Of a stretch of 64,000 bases of DNA, positions 1 to 10,016 are shown piece after piece; position 1 is the first letter of the stretch; every line of letters begins with the position of its first letter. The notes under the pieces were generated by a model. The model made no database searches and had not been told where the DNA came from. It saw nothing but the letters and a program-made list of their open reading frames with translations. The stretch spans positions 1 through 64,000 of the forward strand of contig JAQWLH010000108.1 in assembly GCA_029247405.1 (NCBI GenBank), given 5' to 3'. The translations under genes and the position numbers were made by a program. This DNA is from Mariniblastus sp. (GTDB taxonomy: Bacteria > Planctomycetota > Planctomycetia > Pirellulales > Pirellulaceae).

Positions 1-518
1 CGCTGTCGTTCACCGCCGGACAACTGATGCGGCTTTCGATTGAGCAAATGTTCAATGCCTAATCGCGAAGCCGCCTGCCGAACCTGGTTGTCAATCTCGT
101 CCTGCAACTGAGCCAACTCAGCTGCTTTTCGAGGCTGAAAAATCTTTCTTAAACCACGAGTCAGTACCCCGCCGCCAAAAAAACCAAATAACCCACTACG
201 TAAATTTCGCAAACTCAAACCGAACGTCATGTTCTTGTAGACCGACATGTTCGGGTACAAGGCATAGTTCTGAAATACCATCGAGACACAACGATCTTTG
301 GGTCTTGTGCGAGTGACCACACAATCTCCAATTTTCACATCTCCCGAAGTACATGCTTCGAGCCCTGCAATCAACCGAAGCGCTGTGCTCTTTCCACAAC
401 CACTTGGCCCCACAAGAACTAGAAACTCCCGATCGTTGATTTCGAGGCTTAGGTCATCGACTGCAACCGTGCCGTCTGGAAATCGCTTTGAAACATTTTC
501 CAATAACACGTTGGCCAT
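1..518 (-). CDS. ABC transporter ATP-binding protein (MalK/UgpC type), C-terminus cut by window edge
   Basis: The reading frame starts at an ATG (516-518, minus) and is open to the window edge. The N-terminal half is a classic sugar-importer ATPase: Walker A GPSGCGKST near residue 38, the Q-loop in MVFQNYALYP, and the ABC signature LSGGERQR at the edge. The family couples ATP hydrolysis to uptake through an inner-membrane permease pair; the substrate cannot be read from the ATPase. Between the FGL motif after the Q-loop and the signature there are about 30 more residues than in typical MalK proteins, including a glycine/phenylalanine-rich piece (GLFGFFGGG). Walker B, the H-loop and any regulatory domain lie outside the window. 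Family assignment is secure. Confidence 0.9.
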   Translation of the reverse strand, partial: MANVLLENVSKRFPDGTVAVDDLSLEINDREFLVLVGPSGCGKSTALRLIAGLEACTSGDVKIGDCVVTRTRPKDRCVSMVFQNYALYPNMSVYKNMTFGLSLRNLRSGLFGFFGGGVLTRGLRKIFQPRKAAELAQLQDEIDNQVRQAASRLGIEHLLNRKPHQLSGGERQ

Positions 519-760
519 CAGTGATTCACCGTGGCTGGATGTCGCAAGCCAAAAAAATCTGCCGTTAGCAGCTGTAATTCTGACCTCCCATTTGGAAATT
601 GGAAGCGCAGAAACCTGCCAAAAATCGAACAATCGATTGAATTAAGATACCGCCAACCCAGCGATCAGTCAACGGAACAAACATCCACATTGTAGAAATG
701 ACCCGGTTGCATCAAGGACCCATGGGCTCCGAGCAACAAGCCTTTCCATGGCAACTGAAG

Positions 761-2068
761 CTAGTTTACAGCGGTAAAAACCCCGTTGTTTTCCTCAGCA
801 ATCGTTTTCATGGTCAGCCGCCCACTGTTTGAACCCAACAAAATGGTGTGAATGGGGATCTTTCGCATCAATCCGTCAGCACCCTTAGCCGCTTTATTCC
901 AAAATCGCAGGTTAAACATGGTGTTGTCACGAAGCTCTCCATCGGAAAGGAAGTAAATCGCGTCCGGCTTTTTCGCAAGTGCCATTCGCATGGCCTCTCC
1001 GGGCTCGGTTCCACCAAACGGCTGTGCAGCTTGAAGCCACTGGCTAATTTTCTTTTTATTTTCTTTCGTGGCTGGGATCAGTTTTTGGTCAGCCGGAGCC
1101 CCAAACATCATGTAAGCCTGGTTGTTATAAAGCAGGACAAGAAAATTTTGGTCGGACCCCAATTGATCAAGCGACGTCTTCAATTCGCGAACCGCACGGA
1201 CCCACCGGTAATAATTGATCATGCTGCTTGAGGCATCAATTACAAATACAAAATCTGATCCGTAAGACTTTGTGCCGAAAAACTCGGCCCCAGCTCCTTG
1301 TTCGGCACCCTTGCCAGCTTCCGCCTGACTCGAGGGGGTATTGGCCTCCCCGCCAGCCTTGGCAGCGGGCAAGGCAAATTCAGGTAATTCCGTCATCGCG
1401 AATGGATCCACCGAATCCGCCAAGACTTCAGGAATCGCTTCTTCGAGTTCAACATCAAAAGTCATTTGCGACTCACTGAACTCGGTAGACTCCATCTCAT
1501 CCATGTTGTCTTCGAGAGTGACATCCTCAAATTCGATTTGCATGGTCATCGAATCAAATTGGGTGTCTCCTATTTCCGCAATCTCAAGTTGAATCGAGGC
1601 GTCTTTTTGAGCCCCCCAAGTCCACAACGCCAGCATTAAGATCAAAGCTAAATGGACAGTGAAACTTACTAACCAGCTTGGCAATGCCGCTACCGCCCCA
1701 AAAGCAGAAAAGGCGAGTTGATCAACAGAAGAAGCAGGCTCGTCGGAATCGAAATTCGACGGGTCGATTTGGCTCACCCCAACCGAATGGAAAATGTCTT
1801 CCTGTTTTTCAGAGCCAGTCGATGGCACCGATTGGGATGACTGCTGTTTTTTGCCTGATTGGCAAGATTGGCGAGTTTCTGGTTCTCGCTGAGACGGGCC
1901 TGTTCCAAATGACTGGGGTGCAAATACCTCCAGTTTTGGAGTCGATCTGGAAATTGAACCGTCTCTGTCCATCTTGTCCCTTGCGTTGGTAGCCTCGCGC
2001 TCTGGGAAGTGGCGGCGAACGGGCACAAATCGACTCATCGACTGCCCAGCTGTGTTGCATTGGTCCAT
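761..2068 (-). CDS. Membrane-anchored von Willebrand factor A domain protein
   Basis: 435 residues from the ATG at 2068, which has a GGTGGAA stretch just upstream; an in-frame TTG at 2095 is a less likely start. The N-terminal ~120 residues are polar and probably disordered. One hydrophobic segment follows (about residues 125-152, LPSWLVSFTVHLALILMLAL), then an acidic linker rich in E/D/M, then a vWA domain beginning FVFVIDASSSM, with an intact DxSxS MIDAS motif and the later GGT and FLSDGE elements. The domain probably binds a metal and a protein partner outside the membrane; the target is unknown. It is divergent to the exported protein at 2488. Confidence 0.85.
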   Translation of the reverse strand: MDQCNTAGQSMSRFVPVRRHFPEREATNARDKMDRDGSISRSTPKLEVFAPQSFGTGPSQREPETRQSCQSGKKQQSSQSVPSTGSEKQEDIFHSVGVSQIDPSNFDSDEPASSVDQLAFSAFGAVAALPSWLVSFTVHLALILMLALWTWGAQKDASIQLEIAEIGDTQFDSMTMQIEFEDVTLEDNMDEMESTEFSESQMTFDVELEEAIPEVLADSVDPFAMTELPEFALPAAKAGGEANTPSSQAEAGKGAEQGAGAEFFGTKSYGSDFVFVIDASSSMINYYRWVRAVRELKTSLDQLGSDQNFLVLLYNNQAYMMFGAPADQKLIPATKENKKKISQWLQAAQPFGGTEPGEAMRMALAKKPDAIYFLSDGELRDNTMFNLRFWNKAAKGADGLMRKIPIHTILLGSNSGRLTMKTIAEENNGVFTAVN

Positions 2069-2487
2069 TATCGCGTTTCCACCCCGAACAATCAACTGAA
2101 AACATTTAGTGCCGTTTTCAAAGGGAGGGTTTTCCGGCGACTAAGAGCATTCACGCCGTTGCTTAGCTTGCCAGTTGGTTTTTCAACATGAATTTTGTGT
2201 TTGACGGGGGATTTCAAAAAGGGCTAGCGGTGATTCAAACTCACGTTTTTACGAAGGAATACGATAGCGTTTCCGGAAAGAAAAACCTTCAAATCATTAG
2301 CTGTGGTGGGCTCACTGCTAGGTCAGGAAGAACAGATTACAACCTTCCGGCATGTTGCGCGGATCATTTCATCCCCCCCAACCGAAAATTCCACGCCAAC
2401 ATCGATGTTGATTCGTCTTGCCCGCCGTTCGCCTAACTCCCTATACTCCGCACGAAATCAGGCTTAATCCAAGTCGCGGAGGTTGCG
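2069..2487. other. Divergent intergenic region
   Basis: About 420 bases between two divergently transcribed genes. It must hold promoters for both. I see no convincing small gene, RNA or strong repeat. A good ribosome-binding sequence (GCGGAGG) lies just before the ATG at 2488. Confidence 0.5.
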
Positions 2488-3822
2488 ATGCGCAAAACCG
2501 GTTTATTAATCCAAATGAAACTCATCCTATTAGTAACGCTAATTGTTGGAGTTGGATCTGTCTCTCCATCGTGGGCATTTCAAACCTCAACTGGTTCAAA
2601 CCGCCCAACGCCAACTCCATGGCGACCTACGTTTGGCCCCGTTAATCGAACCGCCATGGAATCACGAGCAACCAACGGTTCGGACCTCACCCATTCCGCT
2701 GCGAGTTCGGGACGCAACATGTCTCCGGCGGCAGAAGCCAATGGAAAGAGCAATGCGGATTTACTCCAACCAAAAAATCCAGCGGATCAGGCCTCATCGA
2801 CCGATCCGGGCGTCACCCGAGTCACCAAGTCGATGGACAAGCTTCCCAACTCAGCAGGACAAATCTGGCGAGAATACGACATTTCGCCTTACACTTCTCA
2901 AATCACCAATTCCCAGAATCCGCAAAAAGCAATTACCGAGTGGATTCTGCGCGAAACCGGAACCGAGATGTGGTTCAACGAGCCACTCGGAATTTTAAAC
3001 GCCAGTAAGAACGAACTCCTCGTCTATCACACCCCCGAAATTCACGCAGTCGTCAAACGGATCGTTGACCGTTTCGTGAGGACACGGGGGCAAGTTCAAA
3101 ACATTGATGTCAATCTCGTCACCGTTGAAAACCCGAATTGGCGCTCCCTGTCTTACACGATGCTTCAGCCGATTAACGTACGCTCAGCTGGAGTCGAGGC
3201 TTGGATGATCTCCAAGGAAAACGCGGCGATCCTCATGAGCCAACTTTCGCAGCGAGGCGACTTTAAACAGCACAGCGGCGGACGACTAACGAATCACGAT
3301 GGCCAATCATTTGTGCTTGAAAAAACCCAACCCACTCAGTTTGTGCGAAGTCTTCGCTGGGTTCCCAATCAAGTCCCTAATTATCAGCCATTAATGACCA
3401 GTCTCAACGAAGGATATCGACTTTCCATCACCTCGCTTTCGTCGATGAACGACAGTGCAATCGAAGCGGTTATAAAATGTGACGTCGATCAGATCGAGAA
3501 ACTCAATACCGTTCGAGTCAATGTGCCCGCCATTGGTGGGGGTTCGCAAACGGTTAATTTAAAGGTTCCTCAACTAGTCAGCTGGCGGCTTCACGAGCGT
3601 TTCCGCTGGCCCAACGATCAAGTCCTGCTTTTAAGCTGTGGTGTCGTCGCCTCGCCTGACCCCGATTCAGAGGGGGGATTTCGAATTCCAGGCCGATCTC
3701 CCAAATCGAAACGGGCAGATGCCTTGGTTTTCATCGAGTATCGCGGCCCTGCCTCGGGACCGACGATAGGCCAAAACCGAACCGCTCAAAACCGCTTGGC
3801 ACCGCTTGTCGATCAAAAGTGA
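2488..3822 (+). CDS. Exported protein with a secretin N-like segment
   Basis: 444 residues. The start is supported by GCGGAGG about 7 bases upstream. A signal peptide (hydrophobic residues ~10-30, ending near SWAFQ) is followed by a proline/serine-rich low-complexity stretch to about residue 110. Residues ~145-200 (ITEWILRETGTEMWFNEPLGILNASKNELL...TPEIHAVVKRIVDRF, shown here in pieces) have the pattern of the small alpha/beta secretin N domains that precede GspD/PilQ barrels. The rest is beta-rich and unknown. No secretin barrel signature is obvious, so it is best called secretin-related or hypothetical. It probably acts in the periplasm. Confidence 0.75.
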   Translation: MRKTGLLIQMKLILLVTLIVGVGSVSPSWAFQTSTGSNRPTPTPWRPTFGPVNRTAMESRATNGSDLTHSAASSGRNMSPAAEANGKSNADLLQPKNPADQASSTDPGVTRVTKSMDKLPNSAGQIWREYDISPYTSQITNSQNPQKAITEWILRETGTEMWFNEPLGILNASKNELLVYHTPEIHAVVKRIVDRFVRTRGQVQNIDVNLVTVENPNWRSLSYTMLQPINVRSAGVEAWMISKENAAILMSQLSQRGDFKQHSGGRLTNHDGQSFVLEKTQPTQFVRSLRWVPNQVPNYQPLMTSLNEGYRLSITSLSSMNDSAIEAVIKCDVDQIEKLNTVRVNVPAIGGGSQTVNLKVPQLVSWRLHERFRWPNDQVLLLSCGVVASPDPDSEGGFRIPGRSPKSKRADALVFIEYRGPASGPTIGQNRTAQNRLAPLVDQK

Positions 3823-3985
3823 GAGGGGCCGAAGGATTTTGATACGTGGTCGCCTCAAGTAAACTTAAACGATCGTCAAGTCACCTCGACTCGATTAAAC
3901 CGTTTCGTAGAATGTGGCTTCAGCGTTTTAGCTTAACCAGTTTTGTTTTTGTATTTACCCTCGCCTCCTGATTACCTTTCGATTC

Positions 3986-5305
3986 ATGTCCAATTCAGAC
4001 CGTCGCGTTGTTATTACCGGAATGGGGTTGATCAGCCCGCTTGGCCATTCGTGTGGTGAACTTTGGAATTCACTGGACAATGGCATCAGCGGAGTAAAAC
4101 AACTATCGGCCATTCCAACCGATCACTTCCCATCTGATTTCGGTGGCGAGTGCGCTGAATTTGCAGGTGAGATTGGGAATTTTGGAACGCTCGAAAAAAA
4201 GCTTCAACGGAGTATTAAGAAGGCCTTACGGTTAATGTGCCGAGAAATTCAGCTCGGTGTAGCTGCCGCACAACTGGCGATTGCGGATGCGGGTCTTGCA
4301 ACGTGCGATATTGCTCCGGAACGCATTGGAACTTTATTCGGCAGCGATTACATCATCACGTCTCCACTCGATTTCTCTCAAAGCATCCAAAATTGCATTG
4401 AGCCCGACGGTGAATTCAACTTCGAAAGTTGGGCGGAAAACGGAATCCCCAAGGTCGAACCGCTTTGGCTGCTCAAATATCTCCCTAACATGCCCGCAAG
4501 CCATGTGGCAATTTTCAATGACCTTCGTGGTCCAAGCAATTCCCTGACCGTCCGCGAAGCTTCTGCCAATCTGTCCCTTGCCGAAGCCACCACGATCATT
4601 CAACGTGGTTCGGCTGACGTCATGGTTGCTGGTTCCACCGGCTCACGAATCCATCCACTGCGAACCGTGCACATCGCCTTACAGGAACAATTGGCAGACA
4701 AAAACACCGAGGCTGCCGGCGGCGACCCAACCCGGGCTTGTCGACCCTTTGATGCCGACCGAAGCGGCATGGTTCTTGGTGAAGGCGCTGGCGTGATGAT
4801 CCTAGAAGAACTCGCCTCTGCCGAAAAACGAGGCGCGAATATATTGGGTGAAGTCATTGGATATGGCTCGTCTTCAGTTGCCAACAAACAAGGTGTTGGC
4901 GATTATAAAAAAGCGTTCACCAACGTCATCCAAGGGGCTTTGGAAACTTCAGGGCTGCCAGTATCAGAAGTCGGACATTATCACGCCCATGGCCTGAGTT
5001 CGCCCAAAGGTGATCGTGAAGAAGCAGCTGCAATTAAGGATACCCTAGGCGAAACACCTGTCACGGCGGCCAAGAGCTATATGGGCAATCTCGGTGGAGG
5101 GAGTGGAGTCGTCGAAGCAATTTCCAGCCTCCTGGCAATGGAAAACAACTCGCTGTTTCCAATCCTGAATTGTGACAATCTGGATGATCAATGTCAGATT
5201 TCGGCAGTTCGAGAAAAGGGGACTTCTCCCGGCGACTCATTCATCAGTGCCAATATCACGCCGCAAGGCCAAGCGAGTTCGATCGCTATTCGAAAATTTA
5301 CTTAA
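3986..5305 (+). CDS. Beta-ketoacyl synthase homologue lacking the nucleophilic cysteine
   Basis: 439 residues over the full length of a FabF-type thiolase-fold enzyme: VVITGMGLISPLG at the N-terminus, and RPFDADRSGMVLGEGAG at residues 253-269. The catalytic triad of the family is Cys-His-His. Aligning the conserved GPS...GSADVMVAG block places Glu191 at the nucleophile position. The first histidine is kept (HAHG, His335). The second, normally in KSxTGH, reads KSYMGN, so Asn368 replaces it. Condensing activity is therefore unlikely. Chain-length factors of type II polyketide synthases (Gln at this site) are the closest known precedent for a non-condensing homologue, but no active partner ketosynthase is adjacent. 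It stands alone between intergenic gaps. Confidence 0.88.
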   Translation: MSNSDRRVVITGMGLISPLGHSCGELWNSLDNGISGVKQLSAIPTDHFPSDFGGECAEFAGEIGNFGTLEKKLQRSIKKALRLMCREIQLGVAAAQLAIADAGLATCDIAPERIGTLFGSDYIITSPLDFSQSIQNCIEPDGEFNFESWAENGIPKVEPLWLLKYLPNMPASHVAIFNDLRGPSNSLTVREASANLSLAEATTIIQRGSADVMVAGSTGSRIHPLRTVHIALQEQLADKNTEAAGGDPTRACRPFDADRSGMVLGEGAGVMILEELASAEKRGANILGEVIGYGSSSVANKQGVGDYKKAFTNVIQGALETSGLPVSEVGHYHAHGLSSPKGDREEAAAIKDTLGETPVTAAKSYMGNLGGGSGVVEAISSLLAMENNSLFPILNCDNLDDQCQISAVREKGTSPGDSFISANITPQGQASSIAIRKFT

Positions 5306-5750
5306 AACCAGAGTCCATTACTTGGTTTGCCAAACAGATACCGAGTGTTCCCTGGGCCTAGATACAAACGACTCGGAACCGCGGCTCAGGTTCTATTTGG
5401 CGCACTTTTCGATGCGAATCTCTTCCATTGCCTTGCCTTTCAGCTGAATCACGCTTCCGGCTCTGCTTGACAACAGCTCAGCATGAGCCGGCTTGAATCA
5501 CTTAGTTTGTGGTGAACTGAGCAACTTCTCTGTGGGCAACTGGCTTTTCAATGGGCGTCTTCGATCCCGGTATATCGACTCACGTTGCGTTTTTGCAACA
5601 TCGCTGACCAAGACGTCAAGCAATTATGGAATTTTTTGGCAATCAGGCGACTGAAAAGACTCGCTCAGACTCCTGCAACCTAGGTTTGTCACAAGCCATC
5701 TTTACCCTCACATCTCTTCTATCTTGCACGAGTCTGCATCAAGGCGAACC
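5306..5750. other. Intergenic region upstream of the glycosylphosphotransferase
   Basis: About 445 bases. Short open frames here overlap the start of the next gene in another frame and look like noise. No RNA or repeat was recognised. It probably carries the promoter of the gene at 5751. Confidence 0.4.
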
Positions 5751-7163
5751 ATGGGCAGTACCCCCCGACAATCAATTAAGCATCAGGAGCGAGCCCCGCG
5801 GTTGCTCATGAAAGCCCTTGATGCGCTGGCTATTTTGGCTGGTCTCTTGATGTTGATCTGTTGGCTTCCAGAGTTTAACAGCAAATCGACTATCGTGATC
5901 AGTTTGGTTGCCATCGGGGTCTTCCACATGAGCGCCGAATTTGCCGGCGTTTATCGCGACTGGAATGGAATTGCATTTGAACGAGAGTCCGTCTGCACGA
6001 TCATCGCGTGGGTCATGACTTTCTTTTTTCTGAACGTACTTGGTCAGTTCAGCCTTTATTCAACCGAGCTTTCGGGACGTTGCCTTTTATTGTGGTTCAC
6101 GATCACGCCGGTTCTCTCTCTGTCGTTTCGAATGTTTTACCGATGGTATTTTCGATGGTCAAAGGATAACGGCATCAACTCGCGCAACTTTGCCGTGGTG
6201 GGAATTAACGATCTTGGAATTCACTTGGTTCGCAACGTTAATGCGGCGACCGACCTTGGCTTGAACTTCCTCGGTTACTATGACGACCGACCCGAGACCC
6301 GAACTTCAAAGTTACCCGACGACATTTCGATCAACCTTGGCAAACTCAGCAAGCTAATTGAGGCGGCCAAAAATGGAGAAGTGGATGTGATTTTCATCAC
6401 GCTTCCCATGCGTGCGGAAAAACGTATCCGAAGTCTAATTCAAGAACTTACCGATACGACGGCATCGGTCTACATCGTCCCGGACCTGTTTGTGTTTCAG
6501 CTGCTGAATTCTCGCTGGACAGACATTCAAGGCTTGCCAGTTGTCAGTGTTTTTGAGAATCCGTTTTACGGGATCGACGGCATTCTTAAACGAGGTGTCG
6601 ATGTCGCTCTGGCAATCTCTGCTTTGGCCATTGCTTCATTTCCAATGGCCTTGATTGCACTAGCGATCAAACTCACTTCGCCCGGCCCCGTTCTGTTTCG
6701 ACAAAAACGATATGGTCTTGATGGAAAAGAAATCTTGGTCTGGAAGTTTCGGAGCATGAAGGTGCAGGACAATGGAGACGTCGTCAAGCAAGCGACTAAA
6801 AACGACAGCCGTTTAACATCCATCGGCGGGTTTCTTCGCCGCTCATCACTCGACGAGTTACCCCAAATCTTCAATGTCTTGACCGGGAAAATGTCATTAG
6901 TCGGTCCGCGACCTCATGCGAACGCCCATAACGAGTTTTACCGCTCGCAAATTGACGGCTATATGTTGCGACACAAAGTCAAACCGGGAATCACGGGTTT
7001 AGCTCAAGTCAACGGCTGCCGAGGAGAAACGGAAACAATCGACAAGATGGAAAAACGAGTGAAGTTCGACCACCAGTACATTCGCGAGTGGTCAATCTGG
7101 CTGGATCTGAGAATTATCGCCCGAACATTTTCGGTAGTGTTCTCACGAGAGAACGCTTATTAA
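5751..7163 (+). CDS. Polyprenyl glycosylphosphotransferase (WcaJ/WbaP-type) for exopolysaccharide
   Basis: 470 residues from the ATG at 5751 (a TTG at 5724 and an ATG at 5808 are alternatives). There are four N-terminal membrane helices (about 23-40, 46-64, 82-102, 111-127), a Rossmann-like central part (FAVVGINDLGIHLV, ~147-160), a fifth helix (~283-308) and the C-terminal bacterial sugar transferase domain. Catalytic-domain motifs are visible: GPVLFRQKRYG, WKFRSM, SLDELPQ (Asp368-Glu369) and VGPRP. The family moves a sugar 1-phosphate from a nucleotide sugar to undecaprenyl phosphate, the first step in exopolysaccharide assembly at the inner membrane. It converges on the Wzz-like gene at 7368, a likely pathway partner. 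Confidence 0.93.
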   Translation: MGSTPRQSIKHQERAPRLLMKALDALAILAGLLMLICWLPEFNSKSTIVISLVAIGVFHMSAEFAGVYRDWNGIAFERESVCTIIAWVMTFFFLNVLGQFSLYSTELSGRCLLLWFTITPVLSLSFRMFYRWYFRWSKDNGINSRNFAVVGINDLGIHLVRNVNAATDLGLNFLGYYDDRPETRTSKLPDDISINLGKLSKLIEAAKNGEVDVIFITLPMRAEKRIRSLIQELTDTTASVYIVPDLFVFQLLNSRWTDIQGLPVVSVFENPFYGIDGILKRGVDVALAISALAIASFPMALIALAIKLTSPGPVLFRQKRYGLDGKEILVWKFRSMKVQDNGDVVKQATKNDSRLTSIGGFLRRSSLDELPQIFNVLTGKMSLVGPRPHANAHNEFYRSQIDGYMLRHKVKPGITGLAQVNGCRGETETIDKMEKRVKFDHQYIREWSIWLDLRIIARTFSVVFSRENAY

Positions 7164-7367
7164 CCGAACCCCAGCTTCAACACGCTGAACTCTGGAGACG
7201 TAGGAATGAACTTGGGCGACCGACCTTTAGCCAATCGAAAATGAGAGCCGAAGCTATTCCTGCCTCGGTTCAGCCCCCTCAAACATCATCCCCAACCGAA
7301 CTCAACGCTCGCCTCGCGAAGCTCACTTCATCCCGCCCGCCGCGTTACTGATTGAATCGCGAAAACT

Positions 7368-10016
7368 TTAGAATTTGTCATTCTCATTTTCTTCGGGCTT
7401 AACAAGCGGCTTGACGAAATTCGAAATTGAATCCCGCAATTTCTGAACTTGATCAGGCACTGGAGCTATCGCCGTCTCGACGTTCATTCGGATTTTCTTG
7501 GCTGGCACCTTTTGAACCGGAACTGTTGGACCGCTAGCCGGCGTCGTTTTCTTCGAGACACCGGTGGGACTGGTCATGGGTGACTGCCCTGTTTGATTCG
7601 CATCCAAATTGACGATGGTTGCGTCGCGATTAACCGACTTAAGCAAATCAACAGGCCGAACACTGGCAGGTCGAACACTGGCAGGTCGAGGTTTTGTCTT
7701 TCGACTACGACTTGATTTTGACTCTGGATCGTCGACATGAGGTTTTTGATCGCTCCTCAAATCAGAAACGGTTTCACGCTCTTGCGTTATTGGGCGACCG
7801 CCGAGTGAGGAACCTTCAAAGCTCTTATTCGCTCCGAATTCACCTGCGGAGTCCGAGCGATTGGCGGTTCTTTTACCGGCTTGCAATGCTGATCGCTTCA
7901 CACTTCTACATTCGTCTTCAAAGGCTTGATCGAGCATTTCTTCGGTCATCGTTGAATCTTTAATTTCCGGAACTCGACCAATCACTTTAGCGCGTGCCTG
8001 GCGAATCAACTCCGCTAGCGCCGTCCGATCCAAATTGGCTTTTTCTCGAGGTTTACTTGCGTCGTCGTTCTTGGGTGTTTGGAAGATCTCTGCATCCGGA
8101 GAGGTTGGTGGATCCGCGATCGCAGGCATTTGGCGTTCAATTTCAGCCTCGACAATCGAATCATTAAGCGACTCAACGAGACCTTCAATGTCGACCACTT
8201 GGTCGCTTTGCCGGGGCACTTGATCTGATTCGGAAGCCGTTGAAATGACGGGCTCTGCTAAACGCTTTTTTGTTTCGCTGTCTTTTCGCGACCCTGGGTT
8301 CGATGGAAGATTCGTTGCCTCTGCAACGATACCGACTTTGGTGTCCTGATGTTTAGCGACGGTCTTATCGAGATCCTGGGGGATTGGATCCGGACGAGAT
8401 ACAGGCGGTGCGGTAGGCTCGTCGGCGAACGTTCGGGGGGAAGGAAAAAACTTTCGGTCGGAAACTTGCTCATTTTCGACAGTGGCCCAGTCAACTGGCT
8501 TCAAGTTGGTCAGACCCAAATCTGAAAGCGAGGAGCTAGACAACTTACTCGCAATAGTGGGAGCCTCCTGATTGCCATGCCCGCTCGCTCCACTCTCGTG
8601 CAGGGCGCTCGGTTCGCTTGGCAAATCCACTGGCGGATGTTCAACAGTTGGATTTTCCGAATTACTTCCCATTGGTGGTGCGAGCAACATGACCAAGCCC
8701 AAGCCGAGCATCAATCCGCAGAGGCCACCGGCGAGGACAAGTTGTCTTTTGCCCAAGCCATCGGGGCGAGTTGAAACTTGAGCTTCTCCTACTTTGATCA
8801 GCAAATCAGCGTCGACTGATGACAAAATTGAATTGATTTGAGCCAATCCTGTCCGTGCTTCATTTAAAATCCGAGTCTTGTTTTCGACATCGGCCACGAG
8901 TGTCATACTATCTGCATGCCTGTCGCTCAAATTGAACAAACGTTTGCGCAAGCCGCCAATATCACTATCCAAACTATCAAGCCGAGCCTGCTGCACGGCA
9001 TTTTGGCTTTTAATATCACGAACCGCGGGATCAAGAACTAAGCGGATTTGACCTTCCATTGCTCGAATCGCCCCGGATGCACTTGACACTTTGGGATGGA
9101 CCGACGTGTACAGACCGGACAAAACCGCAAACTCACTTTTGCGTTTGACGAGCTCCTGTTTTAATGCATTTAATTCAGGTTGACGCTGTGTCAAATCACT
9201 GGAAATATTGACAATCGCTTCTGGATCTTCATTCGCGAGGGCCAAGCCAGCGAGAATACTGTTGCCTATTTCAATTTCGGATTGAATCACGCGTCGCTCA
9301 AGATTCAGTTGGGCGATCTCTTTCTTGATTGGATCATCCCGAACGGTCGAATCTCCAATCGAGCTGATGCCACCGGCATCCTGTCCCAACAGTCTGTACA
9401 TCTTTTTCAATTCTACTTTGGACGCTTCCAAAGAGTCCTCTGCCGCTTTGCACGTCTGCCGCAATTCGACTTCCATGCTTTGAAATTTACGATGCCGAAC
9501 TTCATTCACTTTTGAAATAATTTCACGGACAAGCAAATCAATAAATTTCTTGGAGCGCTCGCGCGATGAAGCTTTTGAGTTGAGAATAATGACTTCCGTT
9601 TTACCAAACTCGGCACCATTAGGAGCGCTAAATGAAATCGCCCCCTGAATGTCTTCAATCGTCTCTTCGCTGGGATAGACATTGCTACCAAGACCAAACA
9701 AACCGCTTGCAGGAGGACCTAGTTCTTGTAGGGCGTTTCGGATCACCTGCGGTTGTCGAGAGATCTCAAAGATTGTTTCCTGAGCGGACTTCATTGATTC
9801 CGTCGAATTGAATTGGCCCGGCTTGTAGGATTGGCCGAGTAGATCATCTCGCAATTTAAGTGACTGTTTCGCCGACCAGGTTTCCTGCCTCAGGGCAATC
9901 GCGTATATGACCGCGAACATGACGCCGGCCATAGCAGGCAAAATCCAGTAGGCTTTATACTGGTTGAGAGTTGCCAATATGTGGCTTGCACGATCTGGAT
10001 TGGCTTGCTTGTTCAT
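7368..10016 (-). CDS. Wzz-like polysaccharide chain-length/co-polymerase protein with long disordered tail
   Basis: 882 residues. Membrane helix 1 is at about 21-42 and helix 2 at about 426-446 (LVLAGGLCGLMLGLGLVMLL). Between them lies a long periplasmic part with heptad-like coiled coil (about 150-400), the layout of Wzz/PCP proteins that set polysaccharide length. In many such proteins a BY-kinase follows helix 2. Here there is none: the last ~435 residues are S/P/E/K-rich and lack Walker motifs. A short tandem repeat (RPASV twice) lies in this tail. The neighbour at 5751 starts polysaccharide synthesis, which supports the role. Tail function is unknown. Confidence 0.85.
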   Translation of the reverse strand: MNKQANPDRASHILATLNQYKAYWILPAMAGVMFAVIYAIALRQETWSAKQSLKLRDDLLGQSYKPGQFNSTESMKSAQETIFEISRQPQVIRNALQELGPPASGLFGLGSNVYPSEETIEDIQGAISFSAPNGAEFGKTEVIILNSKASSRERSKKFIDLLVREIISKVNEVRHRKFQSMEVELRQTCKAAEDSLEASKVELKKMYRLLGQDAGGISSIGDSTVRDDPIKKEIAQLNLERRVIQSEIEIGNSILAGLALANEDPEAIVNISSDLTQRQPELNALKQELVKRKSEFAVLSGLYTSVHPKVSSASGAIRAMEGQIRLVLDPAVRDIKSQNAVQQARLDSLDSDIGGLRKRLFNLSDRHADSMTLVADVENKTRILNEARTGLAQINSILSSVDADLLIKVGEAQVSTRPDGLGKRQLVLAGGLCGLMLGLGLVMLLAPPMGSNSENPTVEHPPVDLPSEPSALHESGASGHGNQEAPTIASKLSSSSLSDLGLTNLKPVDWATVENEQVSDRKFFPSPRTFADEPTAPPVSRPDPIPQDLDKTVAKHQDTKVGIVAEATNLPSNPGSRKDSETKKRLAEPVISTASESDQVPRQSDQVVDIEGLVESLNDSIVEAEIERQMPAIADPPTSPDAEIFQTPKNDDASKPREKANLDRTALAELIRQARAKVIGRVPEIKDSTMTEEMLDQAFEDECRSVKRSALQAGKRTANRSDSAGEFGANKSFEGSSLGGRPITQERETVSDLRSDQKPHVDDPESKSSRSRKTKPRPASVRPASVRPVDLLKSVNRDATIVNLDANQTGQSPMTSPTGVSKKTTPASGPTVPVQKVPAKKIRMNVETAIAPVPDQVQKLRDSISNFVKPLVKPEENENDKF
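7657..7686. repeat. Two tandem copies of a 15-bp unit inside the Wzz-like gene
   Basis: The unit CGAACACTGGCAGGT occurs twice in a row, in frame, giving two RPASV pentapeptides in the disordered tail. It is a small recent in-frame duplication. Confidence 0.8.
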
